The position numbers and the translations under genes were made by a program. 64,000 bases of DNA from Philodulcilactobacillus myokonensis (lineage in GTDB: Bacteria > Bacillota > Bacilli > Lactobacillales > Lactobacillaceae): NCBI RefSeq assembly GCF_027923585.1, contig NZ_BRPL01000002.1:930001-994000 (forward strand), written 5' to 3'. The first letter of the stretch is position 1; the number at the start of each line of letters is the position of its first letter. The notes below the pieces were generated by a model that ran no database searches, was not told the origin of the DNA, and saw nothing but the letters and a program-made list of their open reading frames with translations. Positions 48,999 to 58,292 of the stretch are shown one piece after another.

Positions 48999-49655
48999 CT
49001 ATCTAATTGTTTTATAAGAATCATCAGGATAAAAAACTAAAGTTTGAAGATCTTCATTAATTTTATTTCCCAACTTACTTTTAGATTTTACACTGTAAGG
49101 ATTGGATTTGTCAAGTTTTTTAATACTATCATGAATTCCTTTATAATCAATAATGTCATTAGAATTCAATAAATGATTCCACTCATCATTCTTAACGAAA
49201 TCTAATTGAGCCTTTAAAATTGTCTGAAATTTATTTCTAAATAATAATGCATCTTTTTGCAAATCTTCAATTACTGTTGCTAATGATTTAGCACGGTTAC
49301 TAGCATCCTTAATTTTATCATTAGCCTGTTGATTAGCATTTTTAACGATTGTTTTAGATTTTTTATTGGCATTATTAATAATATCACGTGATTTAATTTC
49401 TGATTGTTTCTGAACATTATTAGCAGCTTCTTGAGCCACTAAAATTGATTGGTTCAATGATTTTTCCATGCTATTATAATTTGCCAATTTCTTTTCAGCA
49501 TTCTTTAGAGACGCATTCAACTTGTGATTTTGATCAATTGTAATTTGATAATCCTTTAAAACTTGATCTAAAAAATCATTAACTTCATCAATACTATATC
49601 CTCGCATTTTTACAGAGAATTCTTTATTATGAATATCTTGTGGGCTTAATACCAT
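48999..49655 (-). CDS. divIVA: Cell division protein DivIVA
   Basis: DivIVA binds curved membrane at poles and septa. From MVLSPQDIHNKEFSVKMRGY the N-terminal membrane-binding domain is typical (SIDEVNDFLDQVLKDYQ), followed by a long coiled coil (about 50-150) and a less conserved C-terminal tail. The ATG at 49655 has GGAGG 8 bases upstream; an ATG five codons earlier does not. It is the last dcw gene before the ileS T-box. Confidence 0.93.
   Translation of the reverse strand: MVLSPQDIHNKEFSVKMRGYSIDEVNDFLDQVLKDYQITIDQNHKLNASLKNAEKKLANYNSMEKSLNQSILVAQEAANNVQKQSEIKSRDIINNANKKSKTIVKNANQQANDKIKDASNRAKSLATVIEDLQKDALLFRNKFQTILKAQLDFVKNDEWNHLLNSNDIIDYKGIHDSIKKLDKSNPYSVKSKSKLGNKINEDLQTLVFYPDDSYKTIR
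49085..49114 (-). promoter_or_regulatory. Probable promoter of the ileS T-box, inside divIVA
   Basis: On the minus strand a perfect TTGACA (49109-49114), an 18-base spacer and TAAAAT (49085-49090) lie within the last 120 bases of divIVA. A transcript would start near 49078 and enter the T-box about 90 bases later. Confidence 0.55.
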
Positions 49656-49671
49656 GAAAATTTCCTCCAAA

Positions 49672-50454
49672 TTATTTTTTTAGTTTTGCAATAACAATCC
49701 TTATTTTATTTTTTTTAGTGATTCCAGAAACATCATCAATTCTTAATCTGCCAAATCCCCTTACAGATATTAAATCATGAATCTGGAGCTCATAATCAGA
49801 ATGCATGCAAATCATCCAGTTAACATGTATTTTACCATTTTTTACAAGGATTTTGGAATTTTTTCTTGATAAATGAAAGCCGGTGGAAACAATATTGTCG
49901 ATTCTTAACGAAGAAACAGTTCCATTGCTCTGATGCCATTCATCGATTGGTTGAACGAGCTTAGATAAATTTTCAGATTCTAGCCCGACTTTCACTCTAC
50001 CAACTCGATCAATTTGACTTCTAAAATAGGGTTCCATTTCTTTCTCAGTCAAAAATTGCCAAATTTTCCCATCAGTATAGATATCGCCAATTACATTTCT
50101 TTTAATACCAGTTCCCATTAATGTACCTAGGATTTGGCTATGGTTAATTTGATTAAATTTAACTGGATAATCAATATTAAACAAAGTTAATTTAAAGTCC
50201 TGTTTTTGGGGTTGAAAATAATCTGGATGGATGATGGCCCTTTGCATCTCAGCGTTATCACTACCGCCAAAATAGCTTAATTTAACATCATTATAATGAT
50301 TAACAATCGTCTTCAATAAATATAATTGTCTCGGATTAATAAAATTTGTTAAGATTGGCCGATATTGCGACAAAACTTCATTGACTAAATCATCACTATA
50401 TTCTAAAAACGGTGCTTCATTTTTTCTAAAATGCTGTTTAATATTATTATTCAT
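49672..50454 (-). CDS. YlmH family RNA-binding protein (S4 domain)
   Basis: A 260-aa protein with a C-terminal S4 RNA-binding domain (VSSLRIDNIVSTGFHLSRKN, then GKIHVNWM). It is the usual gene between yggT and divIVA (ylmH in B. subtilis). YlmH-type proteins have been implicated in ribosome-associated quality control, and in cell division in some species; either role is known from relatives, not shown here. Confidence 0.9.
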   Translation of the reverse strand: MNNNIKQHFRKNEAPFLEYSDDLVNEVLSQYRPILTNFINPRQLYLLKTIVNHYNDVKLSYFGGSDNAEMQRAIIHPDYFQPQKQDFKLTLFNIDYPVKFNQINHSQILGTLMGTGIKRNVIGDIYTDGKIWQFLTEKEMEPYFRSQIDRVGRVKVGLESENLSKLVQPIDEWHQSNGTVSSLRIDNIVSTGFHLSRKNSKILVKNGKIHVNWMICMHSDYELQIHDLISVRGFGRLRIDDVSGITKKNKIRIVIAKLKK

Positions 50455-50459
50455 TTAAA

Positions 50460-50726
50460 TCAAAATCTCCATAATAAACTATCAATGACAATTTTTAAAG
50501 CTTGCATTATTATAAGAGCAAACACAGGTGAGAAATCAACTCCGCCAATTGTAAAGAAACGTAATTTTTCTTCAAATGGTTCAATAATTTTAGAAAGAAA
50601 TACCCCTAATTTAGATTCATAACCACCTGGTAGCCAACTTAATAATGCATGAACAAAGATAGCTAAAATATAAAGATTGATCAACCAATCAATACACGTT
50701 CTGGCAAACTCAATTATTGTTAACAT
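50460..50726 (-). CDS. YggT family membrane protein (YlmG)
   Basis: An 88-aa protein with two transmembrane helices (about 10-30 and 65-85) and the family segment LLSWLPGGYESKLGVFL. YggT/YlmG proteins sit in the dcw cluster next to sepF; their role is linked to division or membrane organisation but is not well defined. Confidence 0.9.
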   Translation of the reverse strand: MLTIIEFARTCIDWLINLYILAIFVHALLSWLPGGYESKLGVFLSKIIEPFEEKLRFFTIGGVDFSPVFALIIMQALKIVIDSLLWRF

Positions 50727-50735
50727 TATTTCTCC

Positions 50736-51116
50736 TTATTTAAAACGATCTTTAATTGAATTACTAATTTCATAATTATGTGGAGTAAATAGAAAAACTT
50801 TTGAGCTGATTCTTTCAATATGACCGTCAATCGTAAAAATAGAACCATTCAAGAAATCAATGATTCGACGAATAGAATTATTATCAGCTTTATTAAAGTT
50901 AACAATGACAGCATTATTATTAACTAATTTAGAAGCAATTCCCTTAGAATCAGAATAAATTCTTGGTTCAAAAATGGCAATGTGGTTTTTAACAATCCGA
51001 TTGCCATTTTTCATTGGAACCACTTTGCTGGAATTATTAATTGCAGCATTTTCTTTATCACTATCTTCAGGTTCATTAATTCCAAAGAAATTACTCAAAT
51101 TAAATCGATCTGACAT
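50736..51116 (-). CDS. sepF: Cell division protein SepF
   Basis: SepF anchors and bundles FtsZ filaments. The 126-aa protein has a charged amphipathic N terminus (MSDRFNLSNFFG), a short linker and the conserved beta-rich domain with NNAVIVNFNKADNNSIRRII and FLNGSIFTIDGHIERI. The position after ftsZ is standard. Confidence 0.94.
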   Translation of the reverse strand: MSDRFNLSNFFGINEPEDSDKENAAINNSSKVVPMKNGNRIVKNHIAIFEPRIYSDSKGIASKLVNNNAVIVNFNKADNNSIRRIIDFLNGSIFTIDGHIERISSKVFLFTPHNYEISNSIKDRFK

Positions 51117-51158
51117 TAAGATTTACTCCCTTTCAAGATTGTAGTTCTCATTAAAAAT

Positions 51159-52484
51159 CTATTTGTTCTTGTTATTACGACGATACTTAAAGAATGGAGG
51201 CAAATCATCATCAGAATCATTTTGACTTGTATGATCATGCTTTACATTATCAGGATCAAATGGATTAAATTCACTCTTCTTGGCATGATGATCACTACTA
51301 GTTGTATGGTGACTTGGTGCTTTTCTAATATCCCAGTCATTAAGCGGATCAGAATCGGTATGATTTAATTTACGATCATCAGAATTATGATTATGACTGG
51401 ATGTTGCTTCATTTTGATCATCATGATGATGAAAACTGCCTAAATGATGTTTAGGGGTAACAACATGGTGTTGAGTATCACGTTCATGAAGCGACTGACC
51501 ATTTTTAATCTTATTTTGACGCTCTTTTTTATTTGCAATTCCGGTAGCAATAACGGTTACCCTGACTTCATCACCTAAATCCTTTTCAATCGATGTTCCA
51601 AAAATAATATTAACATCATTGTCAGTTGCTTGGGCAACAATGTTAGAAGCATCTTGTGCTTCAAATAATGATAAGTTAGGACCACCAGTAATATTTAATA
51701 GAACCTGTTCTGCACCATCAATTGAAACCTCAAGTAATGGTGAAGATATTGCTTTTTTAGTTGCTTCTGCCGTGCGGTTTTCACCGGTTGCCGAACCAAT
51801 TCCCATTAGTGCTGATCCTTTATTTTGCATCACTGTTTTAACATCAGCAAAATCTAAATTAACGTATCCAGGACTAGTAATTAATTCAGATATTCCTTGA
51901 ACACCTTGTCTTAAAACATTATCAGCTGCTTTGAAAGCTTCCATCATTGGTGTCTTTTTATCTACCATTTCTAATAAACGATTATTAGCAATTACAATTA
52001 AAGTGTCAACATTTTCTTTTAAAGCTGCGACGCCTTCTGCAGCATATTTAGAACGCTTAGGTCCTTCAAAAGAAAATGGTCTAGTAACGACACCGACTGT
52101 TAAAGCGCCTTGATCCTTAGCAATTTTAGCAATGATTGAGGCCGCTCCATTACCAGTTCCACCGCCCATTCCAGCGGTAACAAAAACCATGTCGGCACCT
52201 TCTAATGCTTCACCAATTGCTTCTTCACTTTCTTCAGCGGCTTTCGTTCCAATTTCAGGATTAGAACCTGCTCCCAATCCTCTCGTTAATTTAGGTCCTA
52301 ATTGAATTTTAGTTTCTGCTTTAGAAGCATTCAAGGCTTGAACATCAGTATTAGCAACGATGAACTGAACACCAGTGACTTTTTCATCAATCATTCGATT
52401 AACGGCGTTTCCACCACCGCCACCAATTCCGATAACTTTGATTTTGGCACCCTGATTTTCAGTTGAATCTAATGAAAATTCCAT
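51159..52484 (-). CDS. ftsZ: Cell division protein FtsZ, histidine-rich linker
   Basis: FtsZ is the tubulin-like GTPase of the Z ring. The 441-aa protein has the GTP loop GGGTGNG (107-113), the T3 region and the catalytic loop [11 protein letters not shown]. After the globular core (to about 320) comes a linker of about 95 residues with around 17 histidines plus many Asp, Ser and Asn. The C-terminal SepF/FtsA-binding peptide follows ([12 protein letters not shown]). An SD GGAGG precedes the ATG. The histidine load in the linker is unusual. Confidence 0.97.
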   Translation of the reverse strand: MEFSLDSTENQGAKIKVIGIGGGGGNAVNRMIDEKVTGVQFIVANTDVQALNASKAETKIQLGPKLTRGLGAGSNPEIGTKAAEESEEAIGEALEGADMVFVTAGMGGGTGNGAASIIAKIAKDQGALTVGVVTRPFSFEGPKRSKYAAEGVAALKENVDTLIVIANNRLLEMVDKKTPMMEAFKAADNVLRQGVQGISELITSPGYVNLDFADVKTVMQNKGSALMGIGSATGENRTAEATKKAISSPLLEVSIDGAEQVLLNITGGPNLSLFEAQDASNIVAQATDNDVNIIFGTSIEKDLGDEVRVTVIATGIANKKERQNKIKNGQSLHERDTQHHVVTPKHHLGSFHHHDDQNEATSSHNHNSDDRKLNHTDSDPLNDWDIRKAPSHHTTSSDHHAKKSEFNPFDPDNVKHDHTSQNDSDDDLPPFFKYRRNNKNK

Positions 52485-52502
52485 TTTTATTCCTCCGTAA
52501 CA

Positions 52503-53840
52503 TTAATCAAAAAAGTGTGTAAAGAAATGTTTAATTGAATTTCCACGCTTTTTGATTGGCTTAGTGTTTGTATTATTTTTTGATGTATTATTCTTAGGCT
52601 TTACGTTAGAATCATCATTATCTTGATGATCATCAATATGATTAAAGTTACTATTAATCAACTTATCATCTTTAGTTGGATTAAACAAAGATGATCTAAC
52701 TAGTGATTCAATTTCACTCATATTAGCACGATATGAAACTAAAGCTAATGGAAGCGAAAATGACGGATGTCTCAATCCCATTTGATTAGGAATATATACT
52801 CTAACATTTGTTCCAAATTGATCGGCAGCTAATTCAGAAACGCCAGGAAGTGCAGCTACACCACCGGTCAGTACAATACCACCAGGTAAGTCTAAAGCAG
52901 AAACATCATCAAGTTTCTTACCGAGCCTCTCAAAAATTTGTTCAAGCCGGGCTTGAATGATTTCCGATAAATATTTTTCAGAGATTTTAACCGGTTTACT
53001 TTGACCAACAACATCAATTGGAAATTCATCATTATTTGACGCATCAATCGAATATGCATATCCATAATCACGTTTAATTTTTTCTGCACTTTCAATTGAT
53101 GTATTTAAAACGACAGAGATATCTTTTGTAATATATTCTCCGCCTTCATTATCAACTGAAGTAAATTTTAATTGATGATCATGAATAATAGAAGCAGTCG
53201 ATTGTCCACCACCAAGATCTAATAAAATAGTTCCAAAATCTTGTTCGCCATCATCCAACAATTCTTTTCCTTGAGCGAGTGAATTTACAACAATTGAACT
53301 CGGTCTTAACCCAGCATGTTCAACTGCTTTTCTTGTATTATGAATGATTGTTTTAGGACCAGTTATCAATCGGCCATGAATTTCCAATCTTACGCCGACC
53401 ATTCCCCTTGGGTCTTTAATTCCATTAAATCCATCGACCACGAATTCATCTGGTAAGATATCGATGATTTCCCTTTCAGGGGGTAAATTTTTAGTAAGGG
53501 CTGAATTAGTCACCCTTCTAACATCATCATCATCAATTTCCTTGGATTCATCTGCAACAGCAATCATTCCACTACATTTTTCAATTTTTAGAGAATTAGA
53601 AGGAATACCAACAATTACATCATTTATTTGAACACTTGATTTATCCTCAGCCTGTGCTGCAGCTCGTTTAATTGACTGAGCGGCCTTATCTATGTCAACG
53701 ATAATTCCACGACTTACGCCTTCAGAATGTTCGTTTCCAATGCCCAAAACGTTTATTTGTCCTTGAACTTTTTCGGCAACGATAACTTTGATTGAGGTGG
53801 TACCAATATCAAGTCCAACATACATTCCTGATTTGTCCAT
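52503..53840 (-). CDS. ftsA: Cell division protein FtsA
   Basis: FtsA is an actin-like ATPase that tethers FtsZ to the membrane. The 445-aa protein opens with VGLDIGTTSIKVIVAE, has phosphate 2 motif LLDLGGGQST and adenosine motif PGGIVLTGGVAALPG. A polar Asn/Lys/Asp linker leads to a C-terminal amphipathic membrane helix (SIKHFFTHFFD). It precedes ftsZ by 18 bases. Confidence 0.96.
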   Translation of the reverse strand: MDKSGMYVGLDIGTTSIKVIVAEKVQGQINVLGIGNEHSEGVSRGIIVDIDKAAQSIKRAAAQAEDKSSVQINDVIVGIPSNSLKIEKCSGMIAVADESKEIDDDDVRRVTNSALTKNLPPEREIIDILPDEFVVDGFNGIKDPRGMVGVRLEIHGRLITGPKTIIHNTRKAVEHAGLRPSSIVVNSLAQGKELLDDGEQDFGTILLDLGGGQSTASIIHDHQLKFTSVDNEGGEYITKDISVVLNTSIESAEKIKRDYGYAYSIDASNNDEFPIDVVGQSKPVKISEKYLSEIIQARLEQIFERLGKKLDDVSALDLPGGIVLTGGVAALPGVSELAADQFGTNVRVYIPNQMGLRHPSFSLPLALVSYRANMSEIESLVRSSLFNPTKDDKLINSNFNHIDDHQDNDDSNVKPKNNTSKNNTNTKPIKKRGNSIKHFFTHFFD

Positions 53841-53974
53841 ATTAAAATGGGACCTCCATCTTTTTTATGATTAATATAACCTTAATTAAATTGATAAGTA
53901 TATCATTTTTTATTGTAAACTAAAGATAATTTTAACACAGTTATATTTTATTAAAAATTAAAAATCATTTCAAA

Positions 53975-54781
53975 TCACTTTTGTGGGTAAGAATAAGCTC
54001 CTACTTCAAAATTAATAATACTTGTTTTTTTCAATGACTTAGCTATTGAAAAATAGTATGACATTTTATATGCTAACGTGTCAATCTTAGCATAAATTTG
54101 ATTGCCATCACGCATTATTAAATGAATTCTCATGTCATCAACATTACTTGGAGCATATTCAATTTTAACAATATTTTTTTTGATTGAATTCGGTAATTTT
54201 TGATATTGATTAATTAATTTATGTAAAGCGTTCGAAGAATGAAAATTAACTAAGACCGGTAATTTATTATCATGATTAGCAATTGGTTGATAATCAATCC
54301 TCCCATTGTTCATAATCGGATAATAATTATGATTAGCAAAAAGATAGCCGGTTAAATAGTATTCATCACTTTGAACGTCAATATGATTGAAACTTCTAAT
54401 TTTTAAATGAAGTTTTTTAACATATGGATCAAAACTATATATATTTCTTTCAATTTTATTACGATGAGTAATAAATTTAAAAATAGAATCACCCTTTGAT
54501 ATTTCAAGATGATTTAGAATAATTTTCTTAGAAACTTGATTTTGATTTCTTATTTTTATAGAAGCAATCTTGCTTAATGGTGAAATGAAATAAAACATTA
54601 TTAAAATGATAATAATAAAAATCGATAAATTTATAACTATTTTTTTAATTAATCGATTATGACGTTCCGACTGAAATCCAGGCAAATTCTGACTAATTTT
54701 GTTTTCATATCCATGGTTACTTAACTGTTTAGACAAAGACGGAATTGGGTTAGTGTTATTTTTCTGATTTTGCCATTTCAA
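53975..54781 (-). CDS. divIB: Cell division protein DivIB/FtsQ
   Basis: A 268-aa bitopic protein: cytoplasmic N terminus rich in Asn and Lys, one transmembrane helix (about 48-68), a POTRA domain (SKIASIKIRNQNQVSKK onwards) and a beta domain. DivIB joins FtsL and DivIC at the septum. It is less conserved than its neighbours; the dcw position between murG and ftsA secures the call. Confidence 0.9.
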   Translation of the reverse strand: MKWQNQKNNTNPIPSLSKQLSNHGYENKISQNLPGFQSERHNRLIKKIVINLSIFIIIILIMFYFISPLSKIASIKIRNQNQVSKKIILNHLEISKGDSIFKFITHRNKIERNIYSFDPYVKKLHLKIRSFNHIDVQSDEYYLTGYLFANHNYYPIMNNGRIDYQPIANHDNKLPVLVNFHSSNALHKLINQYQKLPNSIKKNIVKIEYAPSNVDDMRIHLIMRDGNQIYAKIDTLAYKMSYYFSIAKSLKKTSIINFEVGAYSYPQK

Positions 54782-54808
54782 GTCGGATCATCTCACTTTA
54801 AGTTAAAA

Positions 54809-55903
54809 TTATTTTCCAGTTAATTGCTTCATAACATGATATAAACGGGTTGCCGCATCTTGGACACCCATTTTTCTAGAATTAGTTGCCATTTGATGAC
54901 GTTCATTGGAATTAGCCATTAATTCATCAATCGGTTTAATTAAACTATCGGCATTTAAATCTGATTCTTTAACAATTATTGCCGCATTATTTTTAACTAA
55001 ACTCATTGCATTTTTAGTTTGATGATCGGCAGTAACGTAAGGACTTGGAATTAAAATTGACGGAATTCCAATTGCCGTAATTTCCGCTAAACTAGTAGCT
55101 CCAGCTCTTCCAATAATGACATCAGTTTTAGGTAGAATCAATGGCATATTAGAAATATATGGCTTAATGACAACATTAGAATTAATATCAATTCCAGATA
55201 ATTTTCTTTTAACATCATCATAACGTTTAGGACCTGTAACAAATACCAGTTGATATTTTCGCTGGTTAAATTTTTTGATTGCTTCAACCGTTGATTGATT
55301 TAATTTTAATGCTCCCTGACTTCCACCGACAATCAATGCTGTTGGAACATCATCTTTTAAATCATATTGGCTCCATTTAAAGTTACTTTTTAAATTAGCA
55401 ACTTGTTGGGCCCTTGGATTACCTGTAAAAACAACTTTTCCAGATGGAAATTGATCAGCAGCCATGTGAAAAGCAATTGCAATTTTATTAACATAATGAC
55501 TTAAAAAGCGATTAGTTAATCCAACAACACTATTCTGTTCATGGATCAAAGTTGGAATATGTAAACGAGATGCAGCATAAACAACCGCTCCTGAAACATA
55601 TCCACCGGTTCCAATTACTATATCAGGATGAAATTGTTTAATAATTTTTTTAGATTCATGAACGCTTTTTAGAAATAAATAAACCGTTTTAAAATTATCC
55701 AATGACAAGGAACGCTTAAATCCTTGAATTCTAAGTTCCTTAAATTTAATACCTAGCTTTGGAACAATATTTTTTTCAATTCCACGTGTTGAACCAACAT
55801 ATAATACTTCTGAATCTGGTTCTTGTTTCTTTAATTCTTTAATTAAAGCAAGTGCTGGATAAATATGGCCACCAGTACCGCCACCAGAAATAATTAATCT
55901 CAC
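54809..55903 (-). CDS. murG: MurG, lipid II-forming N-acetylglucosaminyltransferase
   Basis: MurG adds GlcNAc to lipid I at the inner membrane face. The 364-aa protein opens with [20 protein letters not shown] and contains GTGGYVSG, the UDP-site residues in [12 protein letters not shown], and [11 protein letters not shown]. The start codon is GTG at 55903. It follows murD by one base. Confidence 0.96.
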   Translation of the reverse strand: MRLIISGGGTGGHIYPALALIKELKKQEPDSEVLYVGSTRGIEKNIVPKLGIKFKELRIQGFKRSLSLDNFKTVYLFLKSVHESKKIIKQFHPDIVIGTGGYVSGAVVYAASRLHIPTLIHEQNSVVGLTNRFLSHYVNKIAIAFHMAADQFPSGKVVFTGNPRAQQVANLKSNFKWSQYDLKDDVPTALIVGGSQGALKLNQSTVEAIKKFNQRKYQLVFVTGPKRYDDVKRKLSGIDINSNVVIKPYISNMPLILPKTDVIIGRAGATSLAEITAIGIPSILIPSPYVTADHQTKNAMSLVKNNAAIIVKESDLNADSLIKPIDELMANSNERHQMATNSRKMGVQDAATRLYHVMKQLTGK

Positions 55904-55904
55904 T

Positions 55905-57284
55905 TTAATCTTCCTCCTGCTTTCCAGTTAATTTTTCAACATTGCTAATGAAACGATCCCCTCGGACTTCGAATGTTGGGAATTGGTCCCAACTAGCATT
56001 AGCAGGAGATAGTAAAATCACATCACCTGAATCGCTATATTTATAAGCTACTGGAACAGCCTGGTCAATATTATCAACTAATTTAATATTAGAAATTCCG
56101 GCTTTTTTAGCAGCATCTTCCAATAGATGGGCCGTTTCACCAAATAATACGATTGCCTTAACATGTTTCTTTAAATCTGGAACTAGTTTATCAAATTTGT
56201 ATCCACGATCCAAACCACCAGCAAGAAGAACAATAGGTTGGTGAAAACCACGTAATGCCATCTGAGTAGCTTCAATATCAGTTGCTTTTGAATCATTATA
56301 AAATTCCCGACCATCAGAAGTTAAAACGTATTGGCAACGATGCCTAACTCCACCAAAAGTTGTTAAAACATGCACAATTGCTTGATTTGATTTTCCTTCA
56401 ATTTTAGCAACAGCAATTGCTGCCAAAGCATTTTCTATATTTTGATCACCAGGAACCCTGATGTCCTTCGCGTCCATAATATATTCATCTTTAAAGTAAA
56501 GTTTGCCATTACGTTCATATGCACCATTCTCATTAACGTCTTTTCTAGAGAATGGAATCACCTTAGCTTTAGATTGCTTGCTAAGATCACGCCATTCTTT
56601 AGAATCAAAATTAATCACAAAATAATCATTAGCATTTTGGTTTTTTGTAATTTGCATTTTAGCATGAACATAGTTAGCACGCGTCTTATGATAATCCAAA
56701 TGATTAGAATAAATGTTTGTAATAACTGAAATATGTGGATGAAGAGAAGTGATTCCCAATAACATAAAACTAGATATTTCCATTACAATTGTATCTTTAG
56801 GGGTTGATTTTTCTGCTACTTTAGAAGCATCAATTCCAATATTACCAGCAGCGTATGCCTTTCCAGATTGTCTTTCTTGATTCATCATTTTGGTAATCAT
56901 TGTTACAGTTGTGGTCTTCCCATTGCTTCCAGTAACACCAATTAATTCAGAATTAGTAATTTCACTTGCAATTTCAATTTCAACAATAATGGGCATCTTC
57001 ATATTTACAGCACGTTTTACGACTGGATTATCATATGTGATACCAGGATTCTTAACCATTAAATCATAATGATGATTTAACAATTCAGGAGATTGTTTAC
57101 CACTAATAACCTTGATGTTATTAGCTAATAACTTATCAATTCCAGCCATTTTATCGGCTGGTTTTGAATCACTTACAACTACATGTGCACCTAATTTTTT
57201 CAAAAGAAGAGCTGCATTGGTACCACTTTTTCCAGCTCCTAAAATTAAAATATCTTTATTTTGATATGTTGTAATATGCTCCAT
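55905..57284 (-). CDS. murD: UDP-N-acetylmuramoylalanine-D-glutamate ligase
   Basis: MurD adds D-glutamate to UDP-MurNAc-Ala in the cytoplasm. The 459-aa ligase has the ATP loop [24 protein letters not shown], and the C-terminal [15 protein letters not shown] with the catalytic lysine region and [11 protein letters not shown]. Order mraY-murD-murG is standard for the dcw cluster. Confidence 0.96.
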   Translation of the reverse strand: MEHITTYQNKDILILGAGKSGTNAALLLKKLGAHVVVSDSKPADKMAGIDKLLANNIKVISGKQSPELLNHHYDLMVKNPGITYDNPVVKRAVNMKMPIIVEIEIASEITNSELIGVTGSNGKTTTVTMITKMMNQERQSGKAYAAGNIGIDASKVAEKSTPKDTIVMEISSFMLLGITSLHPHISVITNIYSNHLDYHKTRANYVHAKMQITKNQNANDYFVINFDSKEWRDLSKQSKAKVIPFSRKDVNENGAYERNGKLYFKDEYIMDAKDIRVPGDQNIENALAAIAVAKIEGKSNQAIVHVLTTFGGVRHRCQYVLTSDGREFYNDSKATDIEATQMALRGFHQPIVLLAGGLDRGYKFDKLVPDLKKHVKAIVLFGETAHLLEDAAKKAGISNIKLVDNIDQAVPVAYKYSDSGDVILLSPANASWDQFPTFEVRGDRFISNVEKLTGKQEED

Positions 57285-57317
57285 TTTAAATTACCTCTTC
57301 AAAATTAATTTTTAGAT

Positions 57318-58271
57318 TTAAAGAATTACCATTAATGCTGTAATTGACGTAAAGAGAGCGACACACCAGAAAACAATATCAATTTTCCATTCGCTCCATC
57401 CCATCAGTTCAAAGTGATGATGAATTGGTGTCATTTTAAATACCCGTTTTCCAGTTAGCTTAAATGATGTAACTTGAATAATGACACTTAACGTTTCAAT
57501 TACAAAGACTAATCCAATCCAAAGCAACGATAATTCATGATGCAATAAAATCGAAACAGCAGCTAATGAACCACCAAGTGCAAGTGATCCCATGTCACCC
57601 ATAAAAATTTGAGCTGGTTTATGATTATAAATAAAGAATGCAAGCATCCCACCAACAACTGCGGCACAAAAAATCAAAACATCCGTTTGATGTTGATACA
57701 TTGCTATAATGCCATAAGTTAAAAATGAAATAAATGCTAATCCACTAACTAATCCATCTAAACCATCGGCTAAATTAACGGCATTTGAAAAACCAGTAAT
57801 CCAAAAAATCATAAACAAAATATAAAAGAATCCTAATGATACATCACCATATCCTGGGATTCTTAAAGCAAGTGGAAAGTAATGGGTGTAGACAATTGAA
57901 AAAATAATTCCACCAACGATTTGACCCAACAATTTCTGCCAGGCCCTTAGACCAAGGTTACGGCTTTCAAAAATTTTAATGCTGTCATCCCACATTCCTA
58001 ATAACCCATAAAGGATTAAAACAAATAATAGAATCATTAACATTGCATTCAATTTATGAACCATCAGTCCATATAAAACACATGAAATTACAATCGCAAC
58101 AATAAATAAAAACCCACCCATTGTTGGGGTACCATTCTTTTTTTTATGCCATTTAGGACCCTCTGCTCTAATTGTTTGACCTTCATGTTTTGATCTAAAA
58201 TAACGAATTAAAAAGGGCATGAAAATTACCGTGATTAAAAAAGTGCAAATTAAAGGAAATAACCAATTCAT
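57318..58271 (-). CDS. mraY: Phospho-N-acetylmuramoyl-pentapeptide transferase
   Basis: MraY makes lipid I on undecaprenyl phosphate. The 317-aa protein has about ten transmembrane helices, the [11 protein letters not shown] loop, the catalytic NLADGLDGL segment and the HHH motif in [13 protein letters not shown]. It directly follows the division penicillin-binding protein. Confidence 0.97.
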   Translation of the reverse strand: MNWLFPLICTFLITVIFMPFLIRYFRSKHEGQTIRAEGPKWHKKKNGTPTMGGFLFIVAIVISCVLYGLMVHKLNAMLMILLFVLILYGLLGMWDDSIKIFESRNLGLRAWQKLLGQIVGGIIFSIVYTHYFPLALRIPGYGDVSLGFFYILFMIFWITGFSNAVNLADGLDGLVSGLAFISFLTYGIIAMYQHQTDVLIFCAAVVGGMLAFFIYNHKPAQIFMGDMGSLALGGSLAAVSILLHHELSLLWIGLVFVIETLSVIIQVTSFKLTGKRVFKMTPIHHHFELMGWSEWKIDIVFWCVALFTSITALMVIL

Positions 58272-58292
58272 CTTTTACCATCCTTACTTAAT

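Noticed and set aside
51619-52113. Two plus-strand frames inside ftsZ
   Set aside because: Antisense shadows of a conserved gene, with no signals of their own.
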